Below are positions 22,134 through 35,399 of a stretch of DNA of 64,000 nt, piece by piece. Below the pieces are notes generated by a model that worked only from the letters and a program-made list of their open reading frames with translations, did no database searches and was not told the origin of the DNA. The position numbers and the translations under genes were made by a program. The first letter of the stretch is position 1, and every line of letters starts with the position of its first letter. The stretch covers positions 466,472 through 530,471 of the forward strand of contig NW_004955488.1 of NCBI RefSeq assembly GCF_000276665.1, written 5' to 3'. This DNA is from Chinchilla lanigera. Taxonomy: Eukaryota; Chordata; Mammalia; Rodentia; Chinchillidae.

Positions 22134-25100
22134 GATGAAAATGTGCATAGCTGATTTTTAGTATTATGTTACTGTTTCAAATATTAATGAAAATGTCCTT
22201 CATCCTATATATGTGATATGAAAGAATGAAATTATTAGCTAAGATGTTGAGAAATTATTTCTTTATAAGTTCCTATCTTTCTAAAAGCCCTATTCTGCAT
22301 TTCAATGTCATTGTCTAAGTTTTATTTCTGATATGAAATACATACATATATAACATTTAAAGTTATGAAAAGTTCATACATGACTGCTCATTAATTTAGT
22401 TCTAGCATAATAATATAAAGATGTACAAAGGATCATATAATATTTTTAATACAAACTATTAGAAACACGATTATTTTTAAAAAGTGAAAAAATTCTTCTA
22501 CGCAAGTTCTAATAAGGAAGAGGATACTGCAGAGAGTGAATTGCTCCAGATTTTATGCTTTAAAATCAGAAGTCATTGTTTAATTTTTAAATATGCATGC
22601 ATAATGCCAAAATATTAATCAAATGGTTGGTCAAATCAGGAGAATACATCTGCTTTTCAATGCTGACTTATTCACTCAGAGGCTCTGGGTGTTTCTTATA
22701 TATGTTAATGGAAAGAATTCAAGGCTATTTCAAGGATATGTGAGAAAAAATGTCAACAATGTTCCTCCAGTGAATACCTGAGATCAGCTCCGCAAAGTGA
22801 CACAGACTCCGCCCCCAGCCGCCTGCCACTAGTCTGGGGCCACATGCAGCCCACCTGCTAGGGGCTCTGGTTCAGCCTCATCTGTTCTGTTCTTATTCTT
22901 TACTCCTAAGCTTTTCTCTAATTTTGAGTAGCAAAGACGTGGAATGTTGTCTGGAGCAGAAAAGACCACAATGGAGACAAGCATGCTTCCAGGAGTGAGA
23001 AGAGCAAACCACCACAAAGGTGTGTGTATTTACACTTGTAATCTAGCTGCACAGATGATCCAGGGGGAAGCGTCTTTCATAATGAAAACAGTGTTTACTT
23101 GTTTGCTTCCTTTTTATTTTGCTATTACATGTGCCTCTTCAGAGGGAATCTCGGGGATTTAGGATGAAAGGTAATACACAAACAAAAGGGCACAGGAAAG
23201 AAACTAGATTCTTTTTTTGTTAAGGCGTTTAGTGCGATACGTGGTAATTAAGTCTGCATTCATGGTGACCCACTGAGCAGAGATGGAGAGATGAGGAACG
23301 CTCTGGGTCCCAGAAACTCCACAACAGGAGCACAGATTGAGTCAGCTGCTTCACCGGGCCTGCAGTTTCTCTCAGATAGGGAACTTTCCAAGAGGATCAA
23401 GAAAAGCACATAGAATAGATGGCTACTTCTTCTGCCCAACCAATATCAATTTTTCTCTATTCTCATAAAATCTCCATTTCATTTTTGAGACTTAGACCTT
23501 GGAACGTAAGTTCTGAGGAGTTTTGCTTCTTGTGAACCTAGCTATCCAAATCAAATTCTTTCAACAATTTCACTTTTAGGTAAAGAATATACAAACCAAG
23601 AAATACCTAGAACAGGTCCACAGGAATTGAAGCATCTGAAGAGACTATAAATAATTCCTGGTAATTCTTCTCAAATTTTCTGTTTCTTAGACTTTCTGAA
23701 ACCTCTTCAGCCTTTTAATCTGAACATTATTCAGAAAAGTCTCATATACAAGTATATGTATACACATGTACATATATCCCTGCACACCTACATATGTATG
23801 GCTAAATCATCCAAACTTTGCTTTTAGTGGTTACAACCAAGACCTGTCTTTATTAAAAATTCTAAAGGGTTAGAATGAACTTTTTCATATAGGAGAGAAT
23901 TCAATGCAAACAATCACCAACAAATAATTGTTGATATAGCAGAATGAGCAAAGGGTAGTACCAGAAAAGAGGGCAGTCAGTTTTAGAAGCAAGCAGTACC
24001 TATTATCCTAGGCTTAGACAGAATGAGGATGAGGAAAGGCCACTGATTTTGAGAAGTGAATTGGCAATCCTTGTGAGAGAATATTCTGTGTGTTGGTGGA
24101 TGGGGCCGGGCTTGGGAAGCAGGCAGCCAGGTAACATGACCTGGACATAGATAAGTAAAGGAGACGAAGTGAAGAAAAAAAATACACACCAAAGAGGCAG
24201 ACCTGCCAGGATAGGATTTATTTGCAAATCTGAGATGAGTGGGAGGAAAAAGCAGCAAAGGAAAACGATGAAGGTAGGGTCAGTCATCCTTAATAAAATT
24301 AGTGCAGAAAAGAGGTTAAAAGAATATAAAAAAGATTTTAAAAGAACATAAATATGTAGAGATTGGCACAGAAAAAATTATATACTCAGAGAAAGTGCAA
24401 ACTGCTTAGATTTTTTGTGTATGTATAAATTATTAGAACACAAAAGTTTTCAGTTTTCAACATATTTCAAAATGATATATGTAATAATTTTAGGAAAAAT
24501 AATGAAAACTAATTAAGGATATATAAAACTCCTTTTTATATATCCTTAATTGTTATATTTGCACATTTTTTTCTAAAAGAAATGGACATATACTTCTTAA
24601 TACTGTGCCACATTGTTTCCACTCAATTGAAAAAAGAAAATTTAAATAGCAATAACCCCGTGCCCCGACACTGAATGCTGTATTCTACTCATACTTCTGC
24701 AGAAATAACTTTGATATAGTTTTACCATCAGATGCTTATTAGTTTTAAACCTATTGGGCAATTTAATTTAATTTCACTTATAAAATAGCCAAGTAGACTT
24801 TTTTATGATTGGCAATATAAGATTCATGAAAACATACATAATTAAATTTAAATTGAGTAGCTATATGTGGTATGCTGTCTTTACCTAAAAATGTTTACAA
24901 ACTGGTAAAACTGTTATCACTGAACATGCTCCTTTCTTTTCTCTATTAAATAGAAAAAGTGTTGGTGTTCTTTGAACAGCTTACTTTTAAATTTTACAAG
25001 GTTCTTCTATGGCAATAATTGACATGGTAAAGTAGTATGTTTGCAAGTGGAGACAAAGGTGTTAATTTACTTTTGAGTTTGAGATGTCACTTGTAGCTAG

Positions 25101-25560
25101 CTAATGGGTAGCACTAAAGAAAATTCCCAGGCCAAGGCAATCAGGGAAACATTTAAATTGTCAGAGATATCTAAAGTAACAGTAGCTGTAGGATTCTGTA
25201 GAGCACTTGAGAGAGATATATCATAGGTGAGGGTTAAACTGTAGGTAAAGGCATTAATTCAATGCATACTAATCATTAGGCTAACATATTCAGTGTACCT
25301 GAAGAGTAAGAGTTTTGATTAACATAAAGTCAGACTATCATAGTACATGCTTTCTAAATCTTGTCAGCATTTAAAAGGCAGTGATAAAATCTATAGACTG
25401 TATCCTCCAGTTGTAAAAGAGGAATAATTAAGGTCTTAGTACGGAAAGGAGTAGTGATTAACGCTACACAGATACTATAGAAAAAACTGACTGTGATGGG
25501 GGAAAGGGCAAAGGAAGACAAGGAATAAGAAAAATTATGCCTATACACAAGATAGTTAAG
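22134..25560. other. Unique DNA with one GC-richer patch and a strong hairpin
   Basis: A GC-richer patch at about 22780-22900 (contains TCCGCCCCCAGCCGCC) stands out, and a perfect 18-bp inverted repeat sits at 24511-24551. Frames at 22829-23162 and 23983-24351 overlap on opposite strands and show no known family. Confidence 0.45.
24511..24551. repeat. Perfect 18-bp inverted repeat (hairpin, 5-nt loop)
   Basis: AATTAAGGATATATAAAA (24511-24528) is the exact reverse complement of 24534-24551, with loop CTCCT. The stem is AT-rich. No T-run or gene context suggests a terminator; a small transposon remnant or fold-back mutation is possible. Confidence 0.9.
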
Positions 25561-25567
25561 ATAGTTT

Positions 25568-25655
25568 GGGCTGGGGATATAGCTCAGCAGCACAGGCGCC
25601 TGCCTGGCAAGCATAAGGTCCTGAGTTTGATTCCTGGTACCAAATAAAAATAAAG
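25568..25655 (+). mobile_element. ID SINE, near consensus
   Basis: GGGCTGGGGATATAGCTCAG, CGCCTGCCTGGCAAGCATAA, GGTCCTGAGTTTGATTCCTG, GTACCAAATAAAAATAAAG. Both pol III boxes are recognisable. I found no convincing target duplication. Confidence 0.93.
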
Positions 25656-28479
25656 TAGTTATACAGCTAGCTTCTCTTAGTGCCTTGAAAAGAATGCTTT
25701 GTGCTAATATTGTTTAGACAAGATAGCACTCCTGTATCTTGTACTCCGATTAACTAATATGCAGACAACTATGTGCAATGCATCAACAGTTGTTACCGTC
25801 CTACTAGCCTGTTTTGAAACTTGGTTTCATTGTTTATCTATTTTCTCTTTAAAATAAGTACATTCTTATAAGACACTGTAGGGTGAAAGAATCGGAACCC
25901 CAAGGTATAGGGTGGGCCAAAGAGTGCAAGGAGTAATGATGTCTTTTATTAGATCTTTCATGGAGTCACTGCCCATGTGAATCTGTGTTGCACTATTTCT
26001 GTGATGAGCACAGAGTTTGTCAGTTAAGCTCTCCGTTCATAGTGAGGTCCTCCCTGGAGGGCTTGTTCTTCATAATTCCTCATCCTCTACCTCCCTCAGG
26101 CAAATCTTACTTCAGTATAGAAATTAAAGTGTGAGGAAAAGCCAAGATGCCAGCAGAAAGAAATTAGTAGCGATATTAGTCATGGGTGTGTGAAATGATG
26201 AATTTCACAGTGAAGTAAGAAGTCTAGCAGGAGAGCAGCAGACGCACAGGAAGTTAGCAGGCTACATGACCCAGACTGTCTGGGAAGTGCAAAGGCATTT
26301 TTTAAAAAGTCATCCTGGGCAGCTGCTGCTTGGCCTGTGACCCACACGTGGCCGGTTCAGTGCTCCTGTACAAGACTAATCTCCAGGGAGCGCCATGGAG
26401 GCACGGTGTTAGCTGTGGCAGGGCAGGCACTGGCAGTCCAGTATACCACTGTCTTGTCAAAATGTTACCTTTATCAGGCTTGTCTTGGAAAGAGTTGACT
26501 TTACAGAAATCCCACTGTGATCTGGACTCTGAGCAAATGTTTACCAAATCAGAGTGAGTTTAACACCAACCAGGGTAGCATCATGATTATCTGTGGAGAC
26601 AGGGGAAAAGGAAACTCAAAATCAGGAACTCTTCCTGTTAAAGAGGAAGGAGAAAAAGGAATGTGGAAAAGGGAACAAAGGTAACTGAGCACAACATCAA
26701 AGTAAAACCTTTACTCATAAAAGCAAAGGAATATCACCAAATCTGAGTGCCACACATTTGCCTTGCATGGCAAAACAGGTATTAAAACTCCTTTCCCTTT
26801 TAAATATATTCGCATCATTTTTCCTGTGATCTAGTTATTTTCCAAATTGGTCTTCAGAATGTGTAGGTCAAGGTATGGTTTGTAATTAATTTTCCATTAG
26901 CTCCATTAGTTGTAGATTTGAAAATAAAATAGGAAGGTAAAATTATTACATAAATAGGTAACTAAGGCAAGTAACATATTTTGAACACATATTTTATTAT
27001 AGGTGTAAATATAGTAGTTGCTTAAAATTGTTGAGATTTGTAATAATTTTCTGCTCCTCAGTATGTGAATAAAACATAATCTCAGTTTTGGTATGAATAA
27101 TAATACATCTTGACAAAATCTAGGGATTATTATGTAAAGTGAAAAGTAAAAGGAGATGCTTTATTTAGATGCAGTAATACTTATGATTTAATGTATAAAT
27201 ATTTAATTTTAAGTAACATGTTTAAATTTTCAGGGTTTGCTAAGATCACCACTACCATTATAATCACATGATTTCAATTATTTAATTTTAGTCCTATGGG
27301 CATTTTTTATTAAAATAGATCCTAATTTACATAATTGCCAAATGTCAAAGAGTAATATTTAGATGTTGATATTAATATGTTAATCAGTTCTTACTTACAT
27401 GCACGTGTTTGGTGAGATCTATATATGGATATTGCTGCATGTTTATGTGTGAATCTATAGACAATGCTGCTCACATTAATTTCTCAATTTCCACTTAATA
27501 TAATTGTTTTTAAGTGGTTAATTAAATTCATTTTTAGACCACAAAAACATAAAAAACCTTGTTTTTATTTCAAAAAATTAATTCTAGCTATAACTATGCT
27601 TTACGGTTATGCCTAAATATCTTGAGAACCATGAAACTGAAAGTTTAATATGCTAATAAGAGTGTATTTTACATTTATAGCCTAAGTTTAAGTAATTCTC
27701 ATATAATTTTATTGTATATTAACTACATTTTCCCTTTTATATATGTGCATTAAATTCCAGCTTTTAAAAGTCATCTAAGATGTAATTAATTTCTAATAGT
27801 TGCCTCATGCATTTTGAATTAATGCTTCCACACTATTAAATGAATCTCCACACATTAAATAAAATACTGAGGATCAAAGACACTTAAAATATTTTGAAAA
27901 TTTATTAAGCATCACAAAATTGAATGAATTACACTTACAAACAGAACAGTGTATGAGTAAAGAAAGTTTCGATCACTTTCAAACTACATACTGAAGTATG
28001 AATTGAATTAGATCCAAAACAATAGCTCACCAGTTCTAAGCCTTTTTTTCTACACAATTTTAGGCGTAGATGCATTCTGCCATAGTAAAAAAATAAGAGA
28101 AATAAAAATATTCACATTTATAACTGGCTGAATGGACTTTTACAAGGGTTTCATTGATTTTTTAGTATAATTTTTGTCTACATCTAAAGTTTTACCTTTT
28201 ACTTTGATATGACACCTACTCCAAGTAACATAGAACAAACTTTTATTTAATTTAATTACAAATAGCACTAAATATTGAAGATCCGTGGAACTTTATACAA
28301 ATGTGCACTGTTTAAGTAAATGTGGTTACAAGTATGAATTTTGATGATGTTTACTCTTTTAAAAATATCTGGGAATGTTAGCACAGCACAGATTTCTGTT
28401 CACTGAGTAAATTAATTACATAATCTTTACAAAGTTAACTTACACAGTTATGACTCTGTGGTTTATGTATGTATACCCA
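25656..28479. other. Unique AT-rich DNA with one GC-richer patch
   Basis: No repeat was recognised. The patch at 26300-26560 is GC-richer and carries overlapping frames on both strands (26302-26547 minus, 26330-26557 plus), ending in a donor-like AGAGTGAGT. No acceptor is convincing and no protein family is recognisable. Confidence 0.4.
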
Positions 28480-28880
28480 GAAGACTCAGGCTCCAGGTTT
28501 ACCTATGTTGGCCCTATTGGGCTTCAGTTACATGCATTTACGTTGTAGTACTTTCCTTCACCCCTCCCACTGGCCCTTAGCCACCATACTTTTCCTAAAA
28601 CCACAGAAGTTCCAGCCCCTCATCCCAATGTGAAGGTGGCTTCTCCTTGCTGCTAATTGGAAGAGGATCCAAGAGTCTCAGACCTCAGCCACTCTGAAAA
28701 TTCAAGGAAAACAAAAGAGAAACTAACTATGGGCCTCACTACAATTGCCCCCTGGGTCTGCTCCCTTGAAACGTTCCCCAGGGTACTGTCCTGTCCAATA
28801 AAAGCTATTCTTAACATTATCCTTTGCTTATTGTCTAATGAACATCTTGCTTAGAGCTACTATTTTCTACTCCACTCCTT
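28480..28880 (+). mobile_element. LTR-like segment (possible ERV1-type solo LTR)
   Basis: A C-rich, non-coding stretch leads to TGTCCAATAAAAGCTATTCT and then a T/C-rich segment. The order C-rich U3/R, AATAAA, short U5 resembles retroviral solo LTRs. I could not define TG...CA ends or target duplications, and I see no second copy in this window. The 65-codon frame at 28657-28854 is inside it and is not a gene. Confidence 0.4.
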
Positions 28881-29269
28881 TCTGTGGCCTTTCTCATAGA
28901 TCTTGTTAAGCAGCATCCAAGAATCAAAAGCCAGGAACAACACAGAGTGTCAGCCCTTCCCAGACTGATGCCAAATTATGGTAACTGTGTTTTCATGTAC
29001 CAAATAGTTCAGTGCTGGGAACTGGAGCCTTAGAGAACCTTAACGGTGTTGATGAGGGAAAGTTAGGATATTAGCTATACTGAATAGTATACACTGAGTT
29101 GCATGACCCACCAAACACTACCACCATTATTTCAGTCTATAGCACAGACAGAAGTAATTCTTAAGATGCATCCCCTTGCCATCTCAGCCCCTTACAGTAC
29201 TGAAGTGGATGATTTATAGAGCCTGTCCATTGAGGTACTTGCACTTGTAAGAAGCATGGTGGCTCCTAT

Positions 29270-29785
29270 TCTTTTTTATTTTAAAGGGAATTTAAAAAAA
29301 TAACAAAATAACAACAACAAAGACAAAAACAAAACAACACAAAAGCAACAAAATGATACCAGATTGCAAAACAAACTGATAGGAATTAACAATGGTTGTT
29401 ATATTGCATTTTTTTGTTGTCGTTGTTTTCCAGTACCAGGAATCGAACTCACAACGTTGTGCTTACCAGGCTGTGCCGCTGAGCTAAATCCCCAGCCCTA
29501 TATTGCATATTGTTATCTTCATCGAAGTTCCTCAGATGACCAGATGTAAGAATGTAAGATTGAACAAATAACTAAAGAGAATAAAAAGTAATTAGAAAAC
29601 ATGAAAAATGATGTAGAGCTTCACTAAACAAGATGGTAGGAAGTCAACAATAGCTGTTATATTGCATATTGTTGTCTTCAAATTATGGTTGCTATTCTAC
29701 TATATGCATATGTTTCTATCTGATACACTAGTGCAGAATTGATAAGGGTAGAAAAATCTAAAAACTGTTGTTCTTAAGAAAGGAA
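29270..29785 (-). mobile_element. Two adjacent LINE-1 3' ends, with a nested ID
   Basis: The plus strand reads T-run, A-rich L1 3'-UTR text and 'ggaattaacaatggttgttatattgcat', and about 230 bp later nearly the same text again ('ggaagtcaacaatagctgttatattgcat'). So two L1 3' ends lie head-to-tail on the minus strand, or one was partly duplicated. The first is split by an ID element. Confidence 0.8.
29410..29498 (-). mobile_element. ID SINE nested in an L1 3' UTR
   Basis: T/TTG-rich tail, TTTTCCAGTACCAGGAATCG, then CTTACCAGG with a short deletion, then GCTGAGCTAAATCCCCAGCC. TATATTGCAT at 29400-29409 and 29499-29508 is its target duplication within the L1. Confidence 0.93.
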
Positions 29786-30867
29786 GCAGTGACCCAGAGT
29801 TCCCAACCAACATTACTGTAGGACAAGTGTGACACTTGTTTATATCTCTTTATGACTCTTGTACAGTAACCTATTTTATAGGTGAAGTATTGACAGCATA
29901 ACTATTTTACATTTATCAGCATGTTGTCCCTGAAGTCAGGAGTAAATTGATTCAATCGCTTATTCACTCAGCACTGAATGGAAGCTCTTATGTCTCACTC
30001 TCTCTTCTAGGCTCAGCTCATGGAAAAAGAGATGCAGTTCATTCTTTGAAGTTTATTCCTGTTACACTCCACCTTTATGTGAGTATAATGAACACTCAAG
30101 TGTTTATTGAGAGAGACCATGAGTGCACAAATATATACACAAATACAGAAAAACTCAGTTGTGAATATGGGCAATAAGCACCCTCTTTTCTCTAGAACAG
30201 CTGAATACTGTGGCTAAAGACCTTCAGGGCAAGGAGGTTAAAAGAGAATCAAGTTGCATCATGTACATGTACCCACTCCCTAAAATGATGGTAAACTTCA
30301 TATACTGGAAACATGTACTAATAAAAAAGGCAAGAAGAAATGAAGAAGGATTTCAGGAAGGTGTTCATAGAGGGTCCCATCATTGTGCTGAATGTACAAA
30401 ATGAAAAGGGAGCATACATTCACAGATAAGCTGACTTTTCTTGTGCTGCACAGGAAAGCATTCAATTTCTACTGGTGATGAGGGTTACACAGAATTTAAG
30501 AAACAGTTTCATTTTGCATCTTTCTTAGGGAAAATTCCACTGTACATCATATCTGAAGCACATATAAAACATATTTATTCGTGAGGGCACTGTGACTTGA
30601 ACAAACCACTCTTTGTTCTAACTCACAGGTTCAAACTAGAGTAGAGCATTAAACAAGTGATCAGACGAGACTCAAAGGAACAATGGTAGATTGGGAAGAA
30701 ATCTCCAACATGTAGTTAGAGCAAGGAGGGGTGCTGGAAGGAGGGATGCCTTGCTGTATTGAAAGATACACTGAGTGATCTCTATGGTTCAAGCTGTGAC
30801 ACCAGCTTGATGAGCAACTTCCCTGTATTCCCAAAGCTTCTTTAAATTTCTCAGCTAGTAAGGAGGT
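29786..30867. other. Unique DNA, nothing recognised
   Basis: The frames at 29947-30177 and 30210-30404 show no known motif. An ancient-repeat trace may lie near 29945-30080. Confidence 0.4.
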
Positions 30868-31218
30868 TGTCTTGGTTACTCTTCTCTCATTGCTGGGCAA
30901 AATACCTGATGTCCAAAATTAAGGAAGGGAAGGTTTATTTTGCTCACAGTTTGTGGAGGTTTCAGTCCATACTGGCTCCAAGGCAGAGTGGTAACAGCTC
31001 ATGTTGGTGGGAAAACAGCAAAGGCAACAAGAGCAAGAAGGGAAGAGCAAGCAGCCTCTTTGCCTTCCTTACATTGCATGCAAACTACCTGCCCAGTGGT
31101 GGGGGATGTGTAGCACTCACTCATAATCCCAGCATTGGGATTATGGATTTATGGATTAATCATAAACTTTAGAAGCTACCCCATGACTGCATGAGGCTTT
31201 GGGGGGACATCCAGACAC
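30868..31218 (-). mobile_element. MaLR-type solo LTR
   Basis: This is the reverse complement of the LTR at 45.7 kb over nearly its whole length: 'gttactcttctctcattgctgggcaaaatacctgatg' at the left, GGAGGTTTCAGTCCATACTG in the middle, CATGAGGCTTTGGGGGGACA at the right. On the minus strand the AATAAA poly(A) signal lies near 30935. Non-coding; the frames crossing it (30867-31172 and others) are shadows. Confidence 0.85.
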
Positions 31219-33864
31219 AAACATTAACAGAGGTGGAGACTGGGGATTCAGGTTGGAGGTTAAGCAAGAAATGCCCAGTCTGCTGTGGTTCTAGGAGCTT
31301 TCATCCTTTCACAATAGGCTCTGACTCTGACCTGAAACACTATGGTTTTCCTTTTCACATACACAAATCTTTTCATTTTCAAATACATTTGATCTATGCA
31401 GGTTGAAACAGTAAAGTATATAAACTTGTAAATTAAACAAATGTCAAGGGAAAGCAAAAGATATGATTAAGAATTTCTGAGTGCCGAGTTCTTCCAGTAA
31501 CAGCAAGGAGTAGAGCACATTTCAGGATGAAAAGAAAAATGCCCTGTTATTCAGTGATCAGATGAATATCTGGATGATCAGTTATATATGTAAACCTATC
31601 AGGGTTTTCTCTTGCTATTTCTTTAGAAAGTAACAAAATATCATGGCATGATGTATAATTTTAGTTAAGGTTTATGCACTGTGTTTTTCCTAAGGGTGAA
31701 ACAGGTTAATGATTTTATCATTTATACTGGTCTATGTGCTTAAAACTAAATTTCTTGTCTCACTAGAGGTGGCACTGGCCTCCGAGGAAACTGCTTCTTT
31801 AAAGATGATACATGCAGAAAACTAAAAATAAGAGGAATACTAATTAAGAAGCCTTTTTCCAATGTAGGCCATCAATTTACTTCATCCTCTCTCCTTTCTA
31901 CTCAAATTTTCATTTCTTCATCTATTTTCAATCAGATCAGAGTTTCTGAAGTGTATAGGTACATTCACCTAAGTATCACTCACTAATTTATTACTTGCAA
32001 CAATTCATTACTGTTCTTCCTGGTTTATTAATAACCAGGAAATTTCTGCATCTTCCTTTAGACAGAATAGAGTGAATTTAGGAACAACTCCTCAAGTAGT
32101 AATATTTACTGTGGAAGGTATGATCCCCAAGTCATGAAAAATTTCTGTTTCAAAAGCCTTAGAAATGAGGAAGAAGGTTATTTTTTGTAAGGTCAGGGAG
32201 GACTCACTTGCTTCTTCAGACAGAATGGGCTATTACCACAGGGAATGAAGAAGCAATGGAAGTAGGAAAAGGAAGAAAAGGGCTAAGTAAACAAAACCAA
32301 AATCTTCCTGAGTGATGAGTATTCAAAATCCATACATAAAATGGTGGCCAGACTGTTCTGTTTGATTTTTGTTTGGGTTCAAGAAAGGCTTTTTTCTGTT
32401 ATTTTTCCTCCTGAAATTTTAGGAAATCACCCATCAAAAAAATTGGGCCAAGATATGTACATTACCATTGCATCAGTTAAACAAAAGCAATTCCTGTGAT
32501 TGAATAGTTGTTTTTTTCTTTAGTAATTTTACCTCACTGTTTTTTTTTTTAACTCAAATTTTTAATTTTACATTTGCATACATTTTATCTTCAGGAAATA
32601 CAATGAGAAATAAGTGGTGCTCAATGTATCATTTATAAAAGTTCAATTTTCTGAGATGTAAATATAACAAAGACTAATAAAATAGCTTCTTTCAATTGAC
32701 AGAAAATAGTTGCTTCCTTCATATACACAAGATGTTTCTTGGATTGTGATAAAGTAGTTGTAGATTTTTCAAATGTAACACTGCTCCATATCTTTGAAAG
32801 TAACCCCAGCCAATCTCAAATTTATTCAAAGTAAAAATGCTATTAAAAATTAAGTGATTTATTTCACTTATTTGAAGGAATTATTTTTACTTTCCAGAGA
32901 TCTGAAAATAGATTATAGTAAAATTATTACATACTGATAATTTAAAACATATTACTGTATATTACTATGGTATTTTTTGGTATATGACATACGTAAGAAA
33001 TTGCTTTTCATTCAATTTCTAAAGTTTGTTTTCCAGAACATCTTCACCTGTGAAGTTGTACCTTTCAACCTTATTATCTTTGGGAAAAAGAGTGAAGGAA
33101 GAGCAAGACTGAGAAGTGAAAGTATATATCATTATCATTATTTTTATGTTTACATTTAGGTCTCTGAATCGTAGAAATTAAAAAACATAGAATCAAATAT
33201 TAAATGGCTTGACTGGGACTTAGAGCAAAATTTCTAAACATCCAGAGTTTTGCCCCAGTACGTACTAGTACCAATTTCCTTAAACAAGGCTCATACACCA
33301 TTGCACGCACTTCTTTCTTCTAAGTAGGCAAACAGATTTAGGTTTTTATACCACCATCTACGCCAAAAGATACAAAGAAAAGCACACAGTCCATGCTGGG
33401 GCTCATAATTTGACGATACTTGATAATGCTTTGAGTAAAACAATCAAAACCTTTTAAAACTTTCTCTCTGGTAAATTTTTGGATGCTTTTGCTAGAGATA
33501 AATGGAAATACCCAGATTAAAAGCAAATAACTGCAAAAGTCCTGAAGTGACACAGTTATTGAACGAATCTTTCAATGCTCAACGAATGATTTTACATTAT
33601 AAAAGGAAACATGTGAGAACTCACGGTTCAACATATGGCAGGGTCCCATTGTCTGTTTTAAGTAACAAACCAAAGAGCAGTAGAAAAATGGAAGTAAGGC
33701 AAAACGAAATTGATACATCAGGCTCATGGCCTCTTCCTGTTTCTTTTTTATGCAATGCTTTTAATAACATAAAATGATGTCTATAAGAAAACTCATGCAA
33801 ATAAAAATTGTAGGATTTGTGCAGCCTTAACAGTAGAATTTGGGGAGATGTTCCTATTTTCCAA
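31219..33864. other. Unique AT-rich DNA, nothing recognised
   Basis: No repeat family, RNA gene or coding frame with a known domain was recognised. Frames at 33338-33777 overlap on opposite strands. Confidence 0.45.
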
Positions 33865-33973
33865 TATGAAATATATAATATATATATATATATTATGTTT
33901 ATATATTTTATGTTATAAATTATAGATAGAGATTATATATATAATTATAAATTATATATATATATATATGTAC

Positions 33974-34001
<28 letters not shown>
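33865..34001. repeat. (AT)n and (GA)n compound microsatellite
   Basis: Alternating TATATA blocks with interruptions run to about 33969, followed by an uninterrupted GAGAGAGA run to 34001. It abuts the tail end of the next B1. Confidence 0.95.
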
Positions 34002-34002
<1 letters not shown>

Positions 34003-34005
<3 letters not shown>

Positions 34006-34152
34006 GTTTTGAGACAGGGTCTTTCATTATGTGATTCACTCTAACCTTAAACTTACTCAGTAGCCAACCTGGTCTCACACTTGCCGGGATCCTGTTTCCT
34101 CAGCCTCTTCAGTGCTGGGATTACAGGCATGCACAACCACCCTGGGCCTGAC
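34003..34152 (-). mobile_element. B1 SINE, diverged
   Basis: TTTTGAGACAGGGTCTTTCA, two degraded internal halves, 'cctcagcctcttcagtgctgggattacaggcatgcacaaccacc'. Substitutions are spread along it, so this is an older B1 on the minus strand. Confidence 0.88.
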
Positions 34153-34926
34153 ATATATATTTTGAAAAACTTTCTCATTCACATTCTTGATATTTTCCTT
34201 TAGGGTTACAAAATTTTCTTTTCTTGTTTTTCTTTTTGCTACAACAAAACAGGCCTGTTTGAAGTATATTTAAATTTCAATGATATGTGATTATAAAGTA
34301 AATGTTTAAGGTAATTGAGGAGGGAATTTATGTTGATCATCTTAATACTTCTTGAAAACAAAATATAAAAGTACTAACATTCAGGATCAATAACTTATTC
34401 TGTACATATTTAGAGGGAAACAATTAAAAATAACACAAAAATAAAGAATAGAATTGTGTCACATAGTATTTTACCTCTTATTTCTAGTAAAAAATGTATA
34501 TATTTCTGAAATATTTAAATATAAATTCAAAGGACTTCTGGGAAGATGACAGAGTGGTGAACAGCAGAGAAATAGAGTCTCCAAGATTTGGTGTCCAGAT
34601 AGTGGAACATAGCAGTGTGAGGAAGAGAAGAAGGAGGGGAGAGGGTGCTTGGGACCCGGAAAGAATCTTAAGGAAGAACTGAAGCCCATGGGGAGAGTAG
34701 AAAGAGAGACTTCAATGCAGAAGATGGAGGAAGCAGGCAGTGTTTTCTCCCTGAGCTCCAGCTCATAGCCTGGGAGGGGCACCTTGAACCTGCTTTGTGA
34801 CTCCTGGTGACCCAGAGGCCCCCACAGACAAACATACTAATGGAAAGGAGGAATGGATGCAGCAGGCTGTAGTGCCTGGTGAGTGATTTGGGTTCGGAGG
34901 TCCCTCTGGAGAGGGTGATTGACCAG

Positions 34927-34938
34927 GCGCCATCTTGG
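34927..34938 (-). promoter_or_regulatory. YY1-like motif in the L1 5' UTR
   Basis: GCGCCATCTTGG contains the CCATCTT core bound by YY1. YY1 sites position transcription in other L1 5' UTRs. Here the motif is about 400 bp into the UTR and followed by three AGCTCAG tandem units (34953-34985). Function is inferred. Confidence 0.4.
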
Positions 34939-35399
34939 AGATAGGTGGACTGAGCTCAGAGCTCAGAGCTCAGAGCAGCTGTGGGCTCCATCTAGTGGCC
35001 CCAGTGTCAGGGTGAGGCAGAACAAAGTTCGAGTCAACAGAAGGTCAAGGAGCTGAGTTTAAACTGGTAGGAGGAGCATGGAGTGCAGCAGGCTCCAACC
35101 TCACAGCAAAATCACGTTCCAACCTCACAGCAAAACACCAGCCTGAAATTCACGGGAACCGAATGTGCAGGCTTGCAGGAATTATCTACACCACCATCAA
35201 TCTATGGTTGGCTTGCTGGGATTAATCAACAGAGATCTAGACTCTGTCTGCTCATTTTGTATATCAGTAACAAAAGAGATATGCACTGAAGTGTACTTTT
35301 TTATTCTTTTCTTGTTTCATTTTATGTTTTCCTCATTATTTATTCTCATTTTTATATGAGTGTGAACATTGCTTCTGTTTTTCTTCCTTATCCTGTATT

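Noticed and set aside
22780..22900. GC box-containing patch as a promoter
   Set aside because: A single CCGCCCC motif without CpG density, TATA or transcript evidence is not enough.
33865..34001. AT palindromic tract as a possible origin or attachment site
   Set aside because: It is an ordinary AT/GA compound microsatellite.
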